Shown here piece by piece: positions 1-9,994 of a stretch of 30,543 nt of DNA. Position numbers and translations under genes: made by a program. The notes beneath the pieces were generated by a model. The model saw only the letters and a list, made by a program, of their open reading frames with translations. It did not search any database and was not told the DNA's origin. How positions within the stretch are numbered: the first letter of the stretch is position 1; each line of letters begins with the position of its first letter. Origin of the DNA: JBHHWH01 sp046756405 (GTDB lineage Bacteria; Actinomycetota; Acidimicrobiia; Spongiisociales; ZC4RG35); contig JBHHWH010000025.1 of NCBI GenBank assembly GCA_046756405.1, positions 1 through 30,543 of the forward strand, given 5' to 3'.

Positions 1-855
1 GCGGTGAAGACCGTCTACCCCAAGGAGAACCTGGAGCCCTGGTCACAGATGGGGGTGCTCTTCGGCGGCCAGGTGGTCATGGGGCTCCTGGGCGGGATGA
101 TCGGAGCCGCCTACCTGATCGCCGATCGCAAACCGGCGGTGCTGCTGCTCATCGTCGGGGTCTACGGGCTGGGCCACATGTCCCTCTACGCCTTCTCCCA
201 GCTTCGCGAGTCCCACATCGGCGCCATCAAGGGTTTCGTCAAGACCCTGGAGGCCAAGGACATGTACACCCGGGGCCACACCGAGCGGGTGGCCTACTTC
301 GTGGAGCTGATCGGCGAAGAACTGGGCTTTACCGGCACCCAGCTCGAGGAGATCAAATGGGCGGCCCTCATCCACGACCTGGGCAAGCTGGCGGTGCCCA
401 CCGAGCTGATCCGCAAACGGGGCCGGCTCAGCGACGAGGAGTACGAGGAGATGAAACGCCACGCCCACCTGGTGGAGGACATCCTCGCCGAGGTGGACTT
501 CCTCCAGCCAATGGTGCACATCGCCTCCGGTCATCACAGCCACTACGACGGCAACGGCTACGGGGGAAGCGGTCACACCGAGGGCCGGACCCCCAGCCTG
601 GAGTCGTGCATCGTGGCGGTGGCCGACGCCTTCGATGCCATGACCTCGGCCCGCTCCTACCGTATGGCCCTCTCCCAGCAGTTCGCCCTGGCCGAGCTGC
701 GCCGGCACTCCGGGGCCCAGTTCCACCCCGACGTGGTGGACGCCTTCGAGCGGGCGCTGAAGAAGACCGGGCGCACCTGGGGTGCCCCCCACGTCAACGA
801 CGAGGAGATGGCCCGCCGTCTCGCCGAGGAACCGGAGCTGACCCTCCGTGGCTGA
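1..855 (+). CDS. HD-GYP domain membrane protein, 5' end cut by window
   Basis: Probable cyclic-di-GMP phosphodiesterase or related HD-GYP phosphohydrolase. The frame is open from base 1, and the first in-window start is GTG at 4, so the N-terminus probably lies outside. Counting from that GTG, hydrophobic stretches at about 16-40 and 44-65 look like the last membrane helices of a sensor domain. The HD-GYP domain covers about 75-245: GHTERV at 91-96, the HD pair in LIHDLGK at 122-128, HH at 177-178, and VAVADAFDAMTSARSYR at about 204-220. The signature loop reads GNGYG (183-187) where the family normally has GYP, so enzymatic activity is likely but not assured. The stop overlaps the next gene, also an HD protein, by 8 nt, so the two are probably translated together. 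Confidence 0.85.
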   Translation, partial: AVKTVYPKENLEPWSQMGVLFGGQVVMGLLGGMIGAAYLIADRKPAVLLLIVGVYGLGHMSLYAFSQLRESHIGAIKGFVKTLEAKDMYTRGHTERVAYFVELIGEELGFTGTQLEEIKWAALIHDLGKLAVPTELIRKRGRLSDEEYEEMKRHAHLVEDILAEVDFLQPMVHIASGHHSHYDGNGYGGSGHTEGRTPSLESCIVAVADAFDAMTSARSYRMALSQQFALAELRRHSGAQFHPDVVDAFERALKKTGRTWGAPHVNDEEMARRLAEEPELTLRG

Positions 856-2092
856 CTGGAGCCCCCGCACCGTTCTCCTTGCCTCATGGCTGTTCCCCGT
901 CGTGGCGCTGGCCATAGGGGTCTCCGCAGCGACTCAGGCCGAAGCCAGTTACCTGGCCATCATCGTCGGTGCCGCCGGGCTGGTGGTGGGAAGTTTGGTG
1001 GGGGCCGCCACCTCCAACTCCGGCAACCGGTTCAACACCGGCATTGCGGTGGCTACGGCGATTCCCTTTGTCTTTTCCGGGCCCAACGGTGTCGACCTGG
1101 GCGCCACCCTGGCCTCCTACGGCTTCGGGCTGGCGGGGGTGTGGGCACTGCGCCAGGCCCAGGGAGAGTCTCACACCGAGCTGCTGCCGGTGCTGGTGAG
1201 AAGGTTCGCCGGGTTCGTGGCCTACGGCGTCGTCTACTCCAACATGCGGGTGGGGGTCTTCGCCGATCTCAGCGGAGGATGGGAGGACCTGCTTCCCTTC
1301 TTCGTAGCTATTGGCGCCTGGCTCGCCGTCGAGGTGATGCTGCGAGGGATCCTGGTGCTCGGGCCGCGGGAGTTCTCCCGTAACTATCTGGCCCGGGCGC
1401 TACTCCACGACTTCAACGTCTTCCTGGGGCTCACCCTGACCGGAGCCCTCTTCGGAGAGCTGTATCCCTCGATCAACTGGTGGGCCCTCCCCATCGCCGG
1501 CCTTCCCTATGCCTTTGCCCACTCCGCCTTCCGGAGGTTCCAGGACACCAAGGTCACCTACAAGCAGACCATCCGCGCCCTAGCTCGAATACCCGAGGTG
1601 TCAGGTCTTGGGGTGGACGGACACGCCGACCGCACTACCGATCTGGCCAGCTCCATTGCCAAGCAGATGGGGCTCGGCCCGGTCTTGGTGGAACAGGTCG
1701 AGTACGCCGGGCTCATGCACGACATCGGGCGGGTGAGTCTCAACGAGCCCCAGGTGATCAAAATGGGATACACCGATGACGACATCGCCCGGTGGAGCGC
1801 CGAGATCATCGCCGAATCTCCCTACCTCGAGGAGGTGGCGACCCACGTGCGCAAGCAGTACGAGCCCTTCCGCAAGCCGGGGGAGCAGCACGATCCGGAC
1901 GTGCCCCTTGTTTCCCGGATCATCAAGGTGGCGGCCGCCTACGACTGGAAGGTCCACGAGGAGGGCCTGTCACCCTTGGAGGCGCTGGAGTCGCTCCACG
2001 CCGGAGCGGCCTACGACTACGACCCCGAGGTGGTGGCTTCGCTGCGTCACATCCTCCACACCCGAGGGGTCCTTCACACCGTCCGCCTCTAG
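848..2092 (+). CDS. Polytopic membrane protein with degenerate HD-type phosphohydrolase domain
   Basis: A 414-residue protein. The N-terminal half (about 8-230) is strongly hydrophobic with roughly six to seven predicted membrane segments. The C-terminal half (about 240-410) is HD-GYP-like: GHADRTTDLASSIAKQMGL, then an HD pair in LMHDIGR at 289-295, then IIKVAAAYDW. The HHE and GYP motifs of an intact HD-GYP domain are missing (HVRKQYEPF sits where HH would be), so catalysis is doubtful and a regulatory or sensory role is possible. The GTG start at 848 lies inside the end of the upstream HD-GYP gene, which suggests a working pair. Its TAG stop shares the palindrome CTAG with the stop of the convergent DUF5317 gene. 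Confidence 0.8.
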   Translation: MADWSPRTVLLASWLFPVVALAIGVSAATQAEASYLAIIVGAAGLVVGSLVGAATSNSGNRFNTGIAVATAIPFVFSGPNGVDLGATLASYGFGLAGVWALRQAQGESHTELLPVLVRRFAGFVAYGVVYSNMRVGVFADLSGGWEDLLPFFVAIGAWLAVEVMLRGILVLGPREFSRNYLARALLHDFNVFLGLTLTGALFGELYPSINWWALPIAGLPYAFAHSAFRRFQDTKVTYKQTIRALARIPEVSGLGVDGHADRTTDLASSIAKQMGLGPVLVEQVEYAGLMHDIGRVSLNEPQVIKMGYTDDDIARWSAEIIAESPYLEEVATHVRKQYEPFRKPGEQHDPDVPLVSRIIKVAAAYDWKVHEEGLSPLEALESLHAGAAYDYDPEVVASLRHILHTRGVLHTVRL

Positions 2093-2682
2093 CGGTGGTC
2101 GGCCGCTGAACCTGCCTGGGCCCTGGCGCCCTTCCGGAAGTAGCGTCGGGGACGTCTCAGCTCGTTCTCCAGGAAGATCCCCAGTCCGAGGGCGAGGAAG
2201 ATGTCGCCGACGCTGATCACCTCACCCAGCCGCGCCAGCCGGAGGGGGATCACGTCGGCGAAGAAGGTGAGCCGGGTGGAGGAGTCGAGGTTCACGTACA
2301 TGAGCGACCCGCTGACGTCGGGGTCGGACACCGTGAATCCGCTAGCGACGCGGGCTGCTTCGGCCAGGACCGGCATGCCTCCGTTGGCGGCGATCACGGT
2401 GAAGTTCGCCAGCACGCCGAGCCCGGCTATCCACATTCCCGGCTTGGAACGGTTGAGCATGACCATCACCATCAGCAGAGCGAACGAGACCAGCACCATG
2501 GCCAGACCTACGGTCCTGGCCCAGGCCTCGTCGGGAAACCACCTGGTTGCGAGCTGGAGACCGAGGGCGACGAGGAGAAGCCACCACCCCCTGAGCTCGA
2601 TATCTCCCAGGTTGACCAAGCGGCCCCCGCGTAGCACCGCTATGGCCAGCGACACAAAGAGGACGATGGCAAGCCATAGCAT
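2089..2682 (-). CDS. DUF5317-like integral membrane protein
   Basis: A 197-residue membrane protein of unknown function. From the chosen ATG at 2682 it begins MLWLAIVLFVSLAIAVLRGG, followed by three or four more hydrophobic segments. The short motifs RGGRLVNLGDIELRGWWLL and AANGGMPVLAEAA resemble the DUF5317 family as I remember it. The frame stays open to 3042 on this strand, but that would run through the start of the divergent crotonase gene. The ATG at 2682 leaves a 48-bp divergent spacer and puts a membrane helix at the N-terminus. No clear ribosome binding site precedes it. Convergent with the HD gene, sharing CTAG at the stops. Confidence 0.7.
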   Translation of the reverse strand: MLWLAIVLFVSLAIAVLRGGRLVNLGDIELRGWWLLLVALGLQLATRWFPDEAWARTVGLAMVLVSFALLMVMVMLNRSKPGMWIAGLGVLANFTVIAANGGMPVLAEAARVASGFTVSDPDVSGSLMYVNLDSSTRLTFFADVIPLRLARLGEVISVGDIFLALGLGIFLENELRRPRRYFRKGARAQAGSAADHR

Positions 2683-2730
2683 GGGCTGCGACGCTAGTAG
2701 GCCGACGGCCCTTCGCAGAAAGAGGGAAAA

Positions 2731-3501
2731 ATGACGGTGCGATACGAGGCAGGTGGAGGAAGGGCGACGATCACCATTGACGATCCCGAGCGTCGCAACC
2801 CCATGTCCGTGGCGGTGATGGAGGGGCTGGTGGGCGCCACCCGCCAGGCCATCGAAGACCCTGAAGTTCGAGTGGTCGTCTATACCGGGGCCGGGGACCG
2901 GGCTTTCTCCGCCGGCGGCGACCTCTCGGGGTCCTTCGTCGACGATCCGGTGGGTCTTCATCGGGCCCGGGGTCAGCTCGCCGAACTGTTCCGGCTCATG
3001 CTCCGCGGGGGAAAGCCCACCGTAGCCCGGGTCAACGGCCACGCCCTGGCGGGCGGTTTCGGGCTGGCCGTCGCCTGCGATATCACCATCTGTGTCGACG
3101 ACGCCAAGCTGGGCACCACAGAGGTGCGGGTGGGGCTGTGGCCGATGATGATCTCGGCGATCCTGGCTCGGGTGATGCCCCCCAAGGCCGCCCTGGAGTT
3201 GATGCTCACCGGCCGGATCATCACTCCGGAGGAGGCGCAGCGGCTGGGTGCGGTCTCCCGGGTGGTGTCGCGGGACGAACTCGACGCCGTGGTGGACGAG
3301 GTGGTGGAGGGTCTGGTTGATGCCAGTCCGGCGACGCTGATGCTGGGCAAGGACTCCTTCTACGGAATGGTCGACCTCGACCTCGACGCTGCCCTGGACC
3401 GGCTCCAGATCGGATTGACCGAGACCGCCCTCACCGAGGACGCCCAGGAGGGGATCGCAGCGTTCCTGGAGAAGCGGCCCCCCAACTGGTCGGGCCGCTG
3501 A
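2731..3501 (+). CDS. Enoyl-CoA hydratase/isomerase (crotonase) family protein
   Basis: A 256-residue crotonase-fold acyl-CoA enzyme of usual family length, cytoplasmic, probably acting in fatty acid or branched-chain acyl-CoA breakdown. Oxyanion-hole segments are AFSAGGDLSGS (about 58-68) and HALAGGFGLAVACDI (104-118). TTEVRVGLWP (129-138) carries the second of the two classical hydratase glutamates (Glu131). The position of the first (the Glu of GGGCELA in mitochondrial enoyl-CoA hydratase) is Gly here, so a simple hydratase assignment is unsafe; isomerase or methylglutaconyl-CoA-type activities are alternatives. ATG at 2731 follows a purine-rich AGAAAGAGGG. No other beta-oxidation gene is adjacent. 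Confidence 0.85.
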   Translation: MTVRYEAGGGRATITIDDPERRNPMSVAVMEGLVGATRQAIEDPEVRVVVYTGAGDRAFSAGGDLSGSFVDDPVGLHRARGQLAELFRLMLRGGKPTVARVNGHALAGGFGLAVACDITICVDDAKLGTTEVRVGLWPMMISAILARVMPPKAALELMLTGRIITPEEAQRLGAVSRVVSRDELDAVVDEVVEGLVDASPATLMLGKDSFYGMVDLDLDAALDRLQIGLTETALTEDAQEGIAAFLEKRPPNWSGR

Positions 3502-3570
3502 AGACCCGACCGTCGGTCAGCCTCACAAGACCACCGAGTACCTCGAGGAGCTGCTGCCAGGTTTGCGATC

Positions 3571-3650
3571 GTGGCGACCGCATCCTCGGTCTCCTCCGAC
3601 ATCGAAGGGTCGACCCGTCTGGGGAGGCGGACGCCGGAGCGGCGATCGAA
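3571..3650 (+). pseudogene. Decayed N-terminal fragment of a class III adenylate/guanylate cyclase
   Basis: This frame reads ATASSVSSDIEGSTRLGRR. The core DIEGSTRL and its spacing match the opening of actinobacterial class III cyclases (typically TVTFLFTDIEGSTRLW), which are common in this group. Beyond about 3650 the frame has no cyclase-like sequence and runs into the sortase gene. The hydrophobic FLF positions have become Ser and Val, and no start region or catalytic body remains. The likeliest reading is a relic of a deleted cyclase gene in the 205-bp gap between the crotonase and sortase genes. A chance match is possible because only about 10 residues are informative. Confidence 0.4.
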
Positions 3651-3706
3651 CGGATCGTCGGTTGACCTCTCGAACTGCTCAGGGTTCCCGTCTAGCCTGA
3701 CGCCCA

Positions 3707-4432
3707 GTGCGGCGAAACGTCCACACCCTTGGTTGGACCCTGATCTGGTTGGGGACCTTCATCTTCGGCTACCTGGGATGGCACCTCCTCGGTACCGACG
3801 TGGTCAACGCCTCCGTGCAGGCAGAGGCCGAGGCGGCCCTGGCCGACACCTTCGCCCAGGCTCGGTTGCAGTCCCCGGAGGTGGAACAGGTTCAGGAAAC
3901 CGTACCCGAGGCCCTGGATCCGGCATCGCCTTCACCGACCACCACCGCTCCCGAAGTGGTGGAGTGGGTCAAGGAGCCCGAGCCCGAGCCCGGCCAAGCC
4001 TTCGGCATGATGCGGATCCCCAAGATCGGGCTGGAGGCTGTGATCTTTTCCGGGGTGGATCCCCAAACCTTGAAGAAGGGTCCGGGGCACATGCCGTGGA
4101 CACCCTTGCCTGGTCAGCCGGGCAACGCGGTGATCTCGGGGCACCGCACCACGTACGGGCGCCCCTTCTTCGACCTCGACCTGTTGGAGCCCGGGGACAC
4201 GATCGAAGTGGAGACCGTCATCGGAGTCCACATCTACGAGGTGAGGGAGATCATCATCGTCGCGCCCACCGATGTCTGGGTCACCAACCCTCGACCCGGG
4301 GCCTGGCTGACCCTTACCACCTGTAACCCTAAGTTCAGTGCCCGGGAGCGATTGATCGTTTTCGCCGAGCTGGTGTCGGGGCCGAACTTCGAATACGCCG
4401 AGCTACAGAAGGCCCAGCTTGGCGCCTCCTGA
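3707..4432 (+). CDS. Class E-type sortase
   Basis: A 241-residue membrane-anchored transpeptidase that would attach surface proteins to the cell wall. An N-terminal helix is at about 8-28, then a Pro/Glu/Thr-rich linker to about 97, then the sortase barrel. Catalytic elements: His146 in AVISGHRTTYG, Cys206 in LTLTTCNPKFSARERL, and the following Arg (213 or 215). The TLTTCNP context and the MRIPKIGLEAVIFSG opening fit class E sortases of actinobacteria. The GTG start at 3707 is the first plausible start and places the helix at the N-terminus. No LPXTG/LAXTG substrate gene is next to it, so it is probably a housekeeping sortase. Convergent with aconitase, only 6 bp between stops. Confidence 0.88.
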   Translation: MRRNVHTLGWTLIWLGTFIFGYLGWHLLGTDVVNASVQAEAEAALADTFAQARLQSPEVEQVQETVPEALDPASPSPTTTAPEVVEWVKEPEPEPGQAFGMMRIPKIGLEAVIFSGVDPQTLKKGPGHMPWTPLPGQPGNAVISGHRTTYGRPFFDLDLLEPGDTIEVETVIGVHIYEVREIIIVAPTDVWVTNPRPGAWLTLTTCNPKFSARERLIVFAELVSGPNFEYAELQKAQLGAS

Positions 4433-4438
4433 GCGGGT

Positions 4439-7171
<2,733 letters not shown>

Positions 7172-7247
7172 GTCAGCCTTTCGCAGTGGGAACCTGGGTT
7201 TCTGAGCCTACCGAGGTCCCCGGCGAGGGACTAACTCCGGGAGCTGC

Positions 7248-7952
7248 CTACCCGATCTCCACCGGGACCTTGGTTACGCAGGCCTCGGCCGGATCCTTGT
7301 GAGGGATGACCACCGGGTTGCAGGGGAAGGAGAGGGCGCCGAAGAGGCCGGTGACGATGCCCCGGTCCAGGGAGCAGATCACCTCAGGATGGTCGGTGGC
7401 CGCCTCTCCGAAGGGGCAGTAGGAGGTGAGGAGCCGCTGACCCTCCACGTCGGGGTCCATGGAGAAACCGAGTCCGGTCATGGCCGAGGCGATGGCCTGG
7501 ACGGCCTCGTCGTAGCCGGGGTCGTCGGGAGCGCCGATCTCAGCGGCCAGCCGCTCGCCATACTCGCGCCCGACCTTCTCCGCTATTTCGGCGATGTTCT
7601 CCGTCCCCACCTCCTTGAGAACCTGGAAGAGGAGGTCCACCAGAAGGTCGAGCCGCCGGGGGGCGAAGTGGACGCTGACCTCCTTGGTGGTGGCCTCGTA
7701 GCACTTAGCGGGCCTGCCCGCCCCGGTTCCCCCGCTGCGCTTCTTCTGACTGACCTTCAGGTAACCGTCTGCGGCGAGCCGGTCGAGGTGATGGCGGGCC
7801 ACGTTGGGGTGGATGTCGAACAGCTCCGCCACTTGGGATGTGGTGAGGGGTTCTCTGGACTCCCGGACGGCGATGTAGATCGCCCGGCGGGTGGGGTCAC
7901 CCAGGGCGGAGGTGAGATCGGAGATCGCGCTGTCGAGGCTCTTGGTGTCCAT
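7248..7952 (-). CDS. SufR-like winged-helix regulator with four C-terminal cysteines
   Basis: A 234-residue DNA-binding regulator. The N-terminal winged helix (about 10-90) includes ALGDPTRRAIYIAVRES, TTSQVAELFDIHPNVARHHLDRL and a basic wing KKRSGGTGAGRPAKCYE. The C-terminal part holds Cys179, Cys193, Cys211 and Cys225 (spacings x13, x17, x13), the layout expected of SufR-type regulators that bind an Fe-S cluster and repress Fe-S biogenesis genes. It lacks neighbouring suf genes and instead precedes aconitase and faces mrp. The frame is open to 8174, but that would overlap mrp; the ATG at 7952 begins MDTKSLDSAISDL directly before the helix-turn-helix. Alternatives: an ArsR-like or a redox/metal-sensing regulator. 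SufR identity is inference from cysteine layout and context. Confidence 0.8.
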   Translation of the reverse strand: MDTKSLDSAISDLTSALGDPTRRAIYIAVRESREPLTTSQVAELFDIHPNVARHHLDRLAADGYLKVSQKKRSGGTGAGRPAKCYEATTKEVSVHFAPRRLDLLVDLLFQVLKEVGTENIAEIAEKVGREYGERLAAEIGAPDDPGYDEAVQAIASAMTGLGFSMDPDVEGQRLLTSYCPFGEAATDHPEVICSLDRGIVTGLFGALSFPCNPVVIPHKDPAEACVTKVPVEIG

Positions 7953-7972
7953 GGGGGATAGGTCCCTGCGAA

Positions 7973-7982
7973 AACTATAGTT
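7973..7982. promoter_or_regulatory. Perfect palindrome AACTATAGTT in divergent promoter
   Basis: This 10-bp perfect palindrome lies in the 69-bp spacer between the SufR-like gene (minus) and mrp (plus). It contains TATAGT on both strands: 7976-7981 on plus and 7979-7974 on minus. Each matches a -10 element, so one symmetric box could serve both divergent promoters. Expected start sites would be about 7988 (plus) and 7967 (minus), leaving leaders of about 34 and 15 nt. Position makes it a natural operator candidate for the adjacent regulator. No clear -35 is visible for either direction. Binding by the regulator is inference. Confidence 0.45.
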
Positions 7983-8021
7983 GCGGGAGGCTCTAACCAC
8001 TATCGCCGTAGGGGAAAACCC

Positions 8022-9101
8022 ATGGATTCCAAAGACCAGCTCCGAGCGGCTGTCGCCTCCGCCGAGGCCTATCCCTTCGCAGGCCGCACCCTGGGAGAAC
8101 TGGGCCTCGTCACCTCCGTCGTGCCCAAGTCCCGGGGTCGGGCGAAGGTCAGCCTCCGCCTTCCCGTGCCCCACCTTCCCGGACTCGACGATCGGCTCCA
8201 GGAGGCCCTAAGTCCCTTTGTTCGTGAGGCCGAGGTCAACGTCGAGGTCATGGACGAGGATGAAGCGGCCAGGTGGATGACCGAGCTGCGGGAGAAGGCC
8301 GGTCCCGGTATCGGCGAGCCGGGGTCGCCCACCCGGACCATCGGCATCGCCTCGGGCAAGGGCGGAGTGGGCAAGTCGTCGGTCTCCACCAACCTGGCGG
8401 TGGCGCTGCGCCGGGCCGGCAAGACAGTCGGCATCGTCGACGCCGACATCTGGGGGTTCTCCATCCCCGCCATGTTCGGCATCGACCGTCCTCCCATCGT
8501 GATCGGGGAGACGATCGTCCCGCCTGTGGCCCACGGGGTGAAGGTGATGTCCATGGACTACTTCGTCGGCGACGACAAGGCGGTGATCTGGCGGGGACCG
8601 ATGCTGCACAAGGCGATTGAGCAGTTCCTCAAAGATGTGTTCTGGGACGGGCCCGACTTCCTCATCGTGGACATGCCCCCCGGTACCGGCGACGTTGCCA
8701 TCTCCATGTCCCAGATCCTCCCCCGGGCTCAGGTGCTTCTGGTCACCACCCCCCAGCCTGCCGCCCAGCGGGTGGCCCGGCGTGCAGCCCTCATGGCCGC
8801 GGAAGTGGATCAGGAGGTGATCGGAGTGGTGGAGAACATGTCCTGGTTCACCGGCGACGACGGCAAACGCTACGAGCTGTTCGGATCCGGCGGTGGCCAG
8901 GCGCTGGCCGAGGAGCTGGAGGTTGATTTGATGGCCCAGGTGCCCCTAGTACCGGCCATGGGCCGTGGGGCGGACGCCGGCCACCCCGTGGCTGCTGCCG
9001 CTCCCGGGTCGGAGGCGGCCGAGGCCTTCGATGTCCTGGCCCAGGCGGTGATCGAGAAGAAACCCCGAGTCAGGACTCATCCTTCCCTCGTCATCCGATG
9101 A
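8022..9101 (+). CDS. mrp: Mrp/ApbC-type iron-sulfur cluster carrier ATPase
   Basis: A 359-residue P-loop ATPase of the Mrp/NBP35 family, which carries and inserts Fe-S clusters. A MIP18/DUF59-like N-terminal domain occupies about 1-90. The deviant Walker A is SGKGGVGKSS at 111-120; IVDADIWGFSIP and DMPPGTGDVAISMSQ (217-230) follow. The segment ENMSWFTGDDGKRYELFGSG (271-290) is where many Mrp proteins have a CXXC cluster ligand; here none is present, which I believe is common in actinobacterial homologues. ATG at 8022 follows AGGGG at 8010-8014. It overlaps the next membrane-protein gene by ATGA. Divergent from the SufR-like regulator and aconitase, which argues for shared Fe-S control. Confidence 0.93.
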   Translation: MDSKDQLRAAVASAEAYPFAGRTLGELGLVTSVVPKSRGRAKVSLRLPVPHLPGLDDRLQEALSPFVREAEVNVEVMDEDEAARWMTELREKAGPGIGEPGSPTRTIGIASGKGGVGKSSVSTNLAVALRRAGKTVGIVDADIWGFSIPAMFGIDRPPIVIGETIVPPVAHGVKVMSMDYFVGDDKAVIWRGPMLHKAIEQFLKDVFWDGPDFLIVDMPPGTGDVAISMSQILPRAQVLLVTTPQPAAQRVARRAALMAAEVDQEVIGVVENMSWFTGDDGKRYELFGSGGGQALAEELEVDLMAQVPLVPAMGRGADAGHPVAAAAPGSEAAEAFDVLAQAVIEKKPRVRTHPSLVIR

Positions 9102-9994
9102 ACCTCAAGGCCCTCACCCGGGGTGTCGCCGGTTTCCTTTTCGGACTCTCGGTAACCGTTCTCTTCATCTCCATGTGGGGCCGCGCCGTGGTGGTGGACA
9201 CCGACTCCCTGGCCGAGGCGGCGGTTCCCCTGGCGCGCTCCGAGGCGGTGGTGGACGCCGTGGGCGAGTGGGTGTCGGCCGAGGTGGTCAAGGCGGGGGT
9301 GTCCGCCGAGCTGGTAGATCCGGCAGTCAGCTCGGTCCTGGAGTCGTCGGTAACCGCCCGGGCCTTGGAACGGTTGGTGGTGGAGGTGGTGGCCGCGGCG
9401 GCAGCGCCCGACCCAGAAGGTGCGCTGGTCGATGTGGCCGTGGTGCTGGAGCCCGCCGTGCCCGAGGTGGTGGGTGCGCTGGCTGACCTGGGTGTTCCGG
9501 TTACTGAGGATCAGGTGCTGGAGGGACTCCACCAGCTCGACCCCCTGGTGGTCCGCGATGCCGGTGTTCCCCCCTATGTCGGTCCCGCCTCTCCGGCGGC
9601 GGGCCGGCTGGGGACCGCTACGGCGCTGGCGGCGGTGGTTCTCCTGGTCACCGGAGGGTTCCTTGTCTCCTCGGCCCCCGATCGACTCACCGAGCTGAGG
9701 CGGCTGCTCACCCGCTTCGCCGTGGGAGGGCTCAGCTTCATGATCCTGCTGCGTCTTGGTTCATGGGTCCTCGACCCCGAGGGTGGTCGGGCTCCGGTGA
9801 CGGAGACCGTCTCCCACGTCCTCGGATCCCACCAGGCCCTGCCCACCGCCCTGGCCGCAGGGGCGGGGGTGGCTGCCCTGGGGATCTTCGTTACCCGTCG
9901 TTTGCTGAGGCGGAGCCGGGTTTCGCTTCCGGAGGAGCGACCAGCGTCGTCCCAAGGGCGGGAGCTGGTGGAGGCCGGCTCTCCGCGTGGTTAA
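9098..9994 (+). CDS. Four-helix membrane protein of unknown function
   Basis: A 298-residue protein. Helices are likely at about 9-27, 172-192, 207-222 and 249-266. A large Val/Ala/Glu-rich region (28-170), probably outside the membrane, lies between the first and second. No motif recognised. The topology (one N-terminal helix, an external domain with repeated VVDAV/ELVDPAVSSV-type segments, then a three-helix bundle) resembles integral membrane proteins found in many actinobacteria without assigned function. The ATG overlaps the mrp stop (ATGA at 9098-9101), and its own end overlaps the uracil-DNA glycosylase gene by 8 nt, so it is the middle gene of a tightly coupled three-gene unit. Confidence 0.8.
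   Translation: MNLKALTRGVAGFLFGLSVTVLFISMWGRAVVVDTDSLAEAAVPLARSEAVVDAVGEWVSAEVVKAGVSAELVDPAVSSVLESSVTARALERLVVEVVAAAAAPDPEGALVDVAVVLEPAVPEVVGALADLGVPVTEDQVLEGLHQLDPLVVRDAGVPPYVGPASPAAGRLGTATALAAVVLLVTGGFLVSSAPDRLTELRRLLTRFAVGGLSFMILLRLGSWVLDPEGGRAPVTETVSHVLGSHQALPTALAAGAGVAALGIFVTRRLLRRSRVSLPEERPASSQGRELVEAGSPRG

Noticed and set aside
43..915. 290-codon minus-strand frame over the first HD-GYP gene
   Set aside because: Composition typical of antisense shadows, no ribosome binding site or motif.
8022..9101. Loss of the Mrp CXXC as a sign of a broken carrier
   Set aside because: I believe actinobacterial Mrp proteins commonly lack it and the rest of the protein is intact, so it is probably lineage-typical.
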